Assembly: GCA_039908535.1 (NCBI GenBank)
Contig: JAMOAW010000003.1
Location: forward strand, 1 to 57,071
From: JAMOAW01 sp039908535
GTDB taxonomy: Bacteria > Pseudomonadota > Magnetococcia > Magnetococcales > JADFZT01
Direction of reading: 5' to 3'
DNA length: 57,071 bases
In this document: positions 53,394 to 57,071 of the stretch, piece by piece
Position numbering within the stretch: the first letter of the stretch is position 1
How the letters are laid out: each line of letters opens with the position of its first letter
Made by a program: the position numbers and the translations under genes
The notes under the pieces: generated by a model
Told to the model about the DNA's origin: nothing
Seen by the model: the letters and a program-made list of their open reading frames with translations, nothing else
Database searches by the model: none

Positions 53394-54656
53394 TCACACA
53401 ACCACCAGCCCACGCACGTCGATTTTTCCGGTGACAGCGGCGGAGATCAGGGCGGAACGACGTTCTTTCAAAAGGTCAATAGCGCGTTGGGCTTCGGTGG
53501 TGAGGGTGTCGAGTTTGGCGGTTTCACGGTCAAGATAGGCGGCAATGGAGGATTGTTCTTTTTTTGGGGGCTGCAATGTTGGAAGACGTTTGATGTCTGA
53601 AAATTTCATCGATTGTCGCAGTCCACCACCCATTGAATAAAAAACCTTCATCAGGTCGTAACTGCGCAATAAGAAGGCAGCGTAAAGATGATTGATACTG
53701 AATGGAATTACTGCAAGATATGCTGAGGTGATAATACCAGTTTGTTCGACAATAGCTGACCGAAGGCTGCGTTTATCGTTTTGCAAATCCGTCAGCCTTA
53801 GCACAATATCTCCGGGACGGATTATTTGATATGTCTCAAATGATTCAGGCAAAAGTCCGTCATTTGACGTTATATCCTTTTTGATAATACGTCCAAAACT
53901 AAGAGACAACAGGTTGTTTTCAATCATTCCATTATTGGATTCGTTCCGTTCAGAAATAACATTATAAAAGGGAACCACACCCCAATGCTCCGGCACCTCC
54001 CCCAACCACTCCACCCCGCTATCCTTCATCGGGGCATCAGGGTTCAGCCCCTTGGTGACAGCGTGGGAGATGACGGCTTGGCGTTTTTCTTTCAACAGGG
54101 CAATCAGCTTTTCCTGCTCGGCTACCAGGGCATCAATTTTGGTGGTTTCACGGTCAAGGAAGGCGGCGATGGTGGATTGTTCTCTGCATGGTGGTATTGC
54201 CAAGGGCAACCCTCCCATGAAATCCCAACCGACACGAGGCATCTTTGAGCCAAAAGTCGAACCGTCAACAATTGAAATGAACTCCCGATTCAGAATCTGG
54301 TGGAGCGCAAATCGTCCATCCATGTCAGCCGTCGACCTCAAGACATGAAAGTCTCCAACAGCTTCACCCGCTTGGTCTGCAAGTAGTGCCTTGGCCAGAT
54401 AGGGACGCAGTTTTCCAAACAGGATATCGCCTACATCAAAAGCAACTCCTTCCCCCTCGAATTTGGTTTCAGTCGCAATATACTGGCCTGACCAACTTAC
54501 AATATTTTCTAACGCAACAGGGAAAATACGACGGTCGGTTTTTTCTGTGAGAAGACGAAAAATTCGTCTAAACTGCACAACCCCCCAATGCTCCGGCACC
54601 TCCCCCAACCATTCGACCCCAGAATCTTTGTATTCAGCATATCTGGGGAAATTCAT
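53394..54656 (-). CDS. hsdS: Type I restriction-modification specificity subunit HsdS
   Basis: The ATG at 54656 overlaps the stop of the antitoxin-like gene (ATGA). The 420-residue protein has two target-recognition domains, each led by a near-identical segment DSGVEWLGEVPEHWGVV (about 11-27 and about 215-231). Each is followed by a conserved coiled helix (ASTIAAFLDRETTKIDALV and SSIAAYLDRETAKLDTL), so each half reads half of a bipartite DNA site. The near-identical segments could allow recombination between hsdS genes. It pairs with HsdM for methylation and HsdR for cleavage. Confidence 0.95.
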   Translation of the reverse strand: MNFPRYAEYKDSGVEWLGEVPEHWGVVQFRRIFRLLTEKTDRRIFPVALENIVSWSGQYIATETKFEGEGVAFDVGDILFGKLRPYLAKALLADQAGEAVGDFHVLRSTADMDGRFALHQILNREFISIVDGSTFGSKMPRVGWDFMGGLPLAIPPCREQSTIAAFLDRETTKIDALVAEQEKLIALLKEKRQAVISHAVTKGLNPDAPMKDSGVEWLGEVPEHWGVVPFYNVISERNESNNGMIENNLLSLSFGRIIKKDITSNDGLLPESFETYQIIRPGDIVLRLTDLQNDKRSLRSAIVEQTGIITSAYLAVIPFSINHLYAAFLLRSYDLMKVFYSMGGGLRQSMKFSDIKRLPTLQPPKKEQSSIAAYLDRETAKLDTLTTEAQRAIDLLKERRSALISAAVTGKIDVRGLVVV

Positions 54657-54877
54657 GACTCCAGCTCCGCCACTCCCTGGGCCTCCCGCTCCATTAGATC
54701 GGGAATGGAACCGAAAGTCCGCTCGAAATAGTCGGCAGGCCAACCGTAGGTGACGTTCGGCACAGATTCCTCTGTCTCTGGTCCCAACAGAATGACCTCC
54801 ATCCGTTTCTGCCTCCATTGTTCAGGGACCGGGATGGCTTCTGGGGCATGCTCAAAAATGTGTCGAATGGCTTGCAT
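54653..54877 (-). CDS. Small antitoxin-like protein between hsdM and hsdS
   Basis: The 74-residue product starts at ATG 54877 after GGAGATAT. An upstream ATG at 54925 is possible but has no ribosome site. The first half (MQAIRHIFEHAPEAIPVPEQWRQKRMEVILLG, cited by its pattern I..IPVPEQW....EVILL) resembles small antitoxin or DNA-binding proteins encoded next to PIN and RelE genes. The rest is acidic with no recognisable domain. Its stop overlaps the hsdS start. No partner toxin is adjacent; the PIN-domain gene lies three genes downstream. Confidence 0.6.
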   Translation of the reverse strand: MQAIRHIFEHAPEAIPVPEQWRQKRMEVILLGPETEESVPNVTYGWPADYFERTFGSIPDLMEREAQGVAELES

Positions 54878-54925
54878 CGGATATCTCCATAAAAATATGA
54901 TGAACTGTTTGGATTTTTTTAGCAT

Positions 54926-56407
54926 TCATCGCATCACCTCCGCCAGCATCTCCTGGATGCGGCCCACCACCTCTTTGAGTTCCGCATCAATCACCTCCAA
55001 CGAACGGGGCGGCTGAAACAGGTAAAAATAACGATTGAAAGAAATTTCATAGCCGATTTTGGTCTTGTCGTGGTCAATCCAGGCATCGGGAGCGTGGGGA
55101 AGTACCTCCCGTTTAAAATAAACCGCGACATCCTCGGCCAAAGGGACGTTTTCGGTATCTCTCAACTTGGCATCGGGTTGGGGTTTGCCCTTCAACTTAC
55201 CCTTTTGACCCAGCACCACCTTCCCAGACTCATCCCGTTCGGGACGTTCCACCGTGATGGTTCGGTAGCCAAAATCCGCATTGGCAAAGATGCGGCTGAT
55301 GGGCTTTTCATCCTGCTTGGCCTCAGTGAAAGAACCAAACAGGCGGGTGATTTCCTCAATATGGCCGTCAGAAAGTTCCTTCCTTTTCGATCCCAGGCTC
55401 TTCCTCATCTTTTGCCACATGGCACTGGCATCAATCAACTGAACCTTGCCCTTTCGGTGGGCGGGCTTGCGGTTGCTGACGATCCAGATGTAGGTTGAAA
55501 TTCCGGTGTTGTAAAACATGTCGGTGGGAAGCCCAATGATGGCTTCCAAAAGGTCATTCTCCAACACGTAGCGGCGGATTTCGCTCTCTCCGCTACCAGC
55601 TCCACCCGTAAACAAAGGCGCCCCATTCAACACGATGCCAAAACGACTGCCGCCCTCCGCCACGGGACGCATTTTTGCAATCAGATGGAGCAGAAACAGC
55701 ATTGAGCCATCCGAAACACGGGGAAGACCCGGACCGAATCTTCCGTTGTAACCCTGGCCCAAATGTTCCTTGCGGACTTCTTTTTCAACTTTCTTCCATT
55801 CCACCCCAAAGGGGGGATTGGAGAGCATGTAGTCAAACTTTTTATAAGGGTGTCCATCCTCCGAAAGGGTATTGCCAAACACCACGTTGGAGACATCCTG
55901 CCCCTTGATGAGCATGTCGGCCTTACAAATGGCGTAAGACTCCGGGTTTAACTCCTGGCCGAAGACCGTCAAACGGGCTTGGGGGTTGTGTTCCTCCAGA
56001 TACTCTCCGGCAATCGATAACATGCCACCCGTACCCGCCGTAGGGTCGTAGAGGGTGCGCACCACGCCAGGGGTGGCCAAGACTTGGTCATCTTCGATGA
56101 AGAGCAGATTGACCATCAAACGAATCACCTCGCGGGGGGTGAAATGCTCCCCGGCGGTTTCGTTGGAGAGTTCTGCAAACTTGCGAATCAACTCCTCGAA
56201 CACCAACCCCATCTGATAGTTGCTGACCGACTCCGGGTGCAGGTCGAACCCGGCGAACTTTTCCACCACCAAGTACAACAACCCTGTCTTGGCAAGGCGT
56301 TCAACCTGGGTGTGGAACTCAAAACGCTCGAACACATCCCGCACGGCTGGCGAGAAACCGTTGAGATAGCCGAACAGGTTCTCCTTGATATGGTCCGAAT
56401 CCCCCAT
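54926..56407 (-). pseudogene. hsdM: Type I DNA methyltransferase HsdM, 5'-truncated by an IS3-family insertion
   Basis: The 493-residue frame carries the catalytic domain: SAM motif DPTAGTGGMLSIA, NPPFGVEWK and the C-terminal HsdS-binding helices. The frame starts at MGDSDHIKENLFGYL, a segment that in full-length HsdM lies inside the protein. The HsdM N-terminal helical domain is missing. An in-frame TAG precedes this ATG, and the IS left end (TGGACC, 56414) begins 6 bp upstream. The insertion removed the promoter and 5' part, so HsdM is probably non-functional unless the ATG is used from an IS promoter. The missing 5' end may lie beyond the IS. Confidence 0.75.
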
Positions 56408-56475
56408 CTATAATGGACCCCAATTTTCAGACAATGCGTTAAGCTCTGAACCATCTCAAACTTAGAAGAGTGGAT

Positions 56476-56763
56476 ATGAGCAATATACGCAAACAGCATA
56501 CAAGTGTTTTTAAGGCCAAGGTAGCAATTGCGGCCATTAAAGGAGAAGAAACGACTGCGCAATTGGCAGCCCGTTATGAAGTGCATCCGATGATGATCAA
56601 CGCGTGGAGAAAACAGTTGGAGGCGAATGCCGCTGGCGTGTTTGACTCAAGTAGGAATGGCAATAGAGAAAAAAAGACAGAGGAGACAGTCGCCCAGTTA
56701 TACCGTCATATTGGCCAACTAACAGTGGAACGGGATTTTTTAGCCAAGCGACCCAGGATCTAA
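56476..56763 (+). CDS. IS3-family transposase OrfA
   Basis: The product from ATG 56476 has 95 residues. It has a helix-turn-helix (KAKVAIAAIKGEETTAQLAARYEV, MINAWRKQLE) and a leucine-zipper-like C-terminal helix ending LTVERDFLAK. A slippery TTTTTTA (56736-56742), in frame as T TTT TTA, lies near the end. It supports programmed -1 frameshifting to make the OrfAB transposase, the known strategy of this family. Confidence 0.9.
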   Translation: MSNIRKQHTSVFKAKVAIAAIKGEETTAQLAARYEVHPMMINAWRKQLEANAAGVFDSSRNGNREKKTEETVAQLYRHIGQLTVERDFLAKRPRI

Positions 56764-57071
56764 GCCGCAAGGAAAAACTGGCCATGATAGAACCGGACCA
56801 TGAGCGGTTGAGCGTTCGTAAGCAATGTGAGTTGCTGGTGCTGAACAGCTCCTCATTGTACTATCTGCCTCATCCTTCAGAAAAAGATGATCTAGAGATG
56901 ATGCGTTTGATTGATGAGCAGTTTTTGAAAACACCGTTTTATGGTACTCGATGGATGGCGGCTCATTTGAGTCAATCTGGACATCCAATCAATCGAAAGC
57001 GGGTACAACGGTTGATGACCAGGATGGGACTGGTGGCGATTTATCCAGGGCCGAATACCAGTAAACCACAT
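56739..57071 (+). CDS. IS3-family transposase OrfB (partial, -1 frame)
   Basis: After the slippery site the -1 frame continues without stop to the window edge: DLSRKEKLAMIEP, LSVRKQCELLVLNSSSLYYLP, then LMTRMGLVAIYPGPNTS. These are the start of an IS3 OrfB; the DDE catalytic core is beyond the window. ATG 56784 could allow separate OrfB translation. OrfB joins with OrfA by frameshift to form the active transposase. Confidence 0.88.

Larger units (their letters stand above)
56414..57071 (+). mobile_element. IS3-family insertion sequence, left part (right end beyond window)
   Basis: It begins with a TGGACCCC-type left inverted repeat (TG terminus, typical of IS3) just outside the hsdM frame. 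It carries orfA and, in the -1 frame, orfB. The transposase parts continue past the window edge, so the right end and the target duplication cannot be seen. Confidence 0.85.

Overview
The window looks like the chromosome of a Pseudomonadota bacterium with alphaproteobacterial affinities. It carries a complete division and cell wall (dcw) cluster in the classical order, a GapR-type DUF2312 nucleoid protein, an LpxC lipid A enzyme and a DUF4390-NtrY sensor pair. The rich signalling content (CheW, GAF/PAS cyclase, EAL protein, SPINDLY-type glycosyltransferase) would fit a motile aquatic lineage such as the Magnetococcia. That placement is inference from gene content only.

Layout. Bases 1-1897 (minus strand) hold a CheW-domain protein with a very long 12-residue repeat tail, and its overlapping tail-anchored coiled-coil partner. 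Bases 2100-10142 hold an AsmA-OmpA pair, a GAF-(degenerate GGDEF)-EAL protein, two small exported proteins and an ABC-2 exporter. Bases 10515-15878 hold an unknown small protein, a coiled-coil protein overlapping a GAF-GAF-PAS-class III cyclase, a TPR/O-GlcNAc-transferase-like protein and a cold-shock protein. RNase P RNA lies at 16355-16730. The dcw cluster fills 17262-36153: mraZ, rsmH, ftsL, ftsI, murE (frameshifted), murF, mraY, murD, ftsW, murG, murC, murB, ddl, ftsQ, ftsA, ftsZ and a terminator. It has a MraZ operator at its head, and many junctions are overlapping or ATGA-coupled. lpxC, a DUF4390 gene and ntrY follow. A minus-strand block then holds a small helical protein, pheT, a CinA-like gene and gapR, with a divergent CheR-tether-like helical protein. 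After tRNA-Arg(CCT) at 48023 comes an accessory island: a type I restriction-modification operon carrying a PIN toxin-like gene, an XRE-ImmA/IrrE regulator and an antitoxin-like gene. An IS3-family element cuts hsdM at its 5' end.

The most unusual feature is a dispersed element of about 145-180 bp, present in about a dozen full or partial copies in both orientations from 4972 to 41865. It can fold into a three-armed cloverleaf-like structure. Its ends recur at gene 3' ends, supply the terminal codons and stops of murC, ntrY and a helical-protein gene, and flank rnpB so closely that they probably provide its promoter and terminator. I do not recognise it as a named repeat family.
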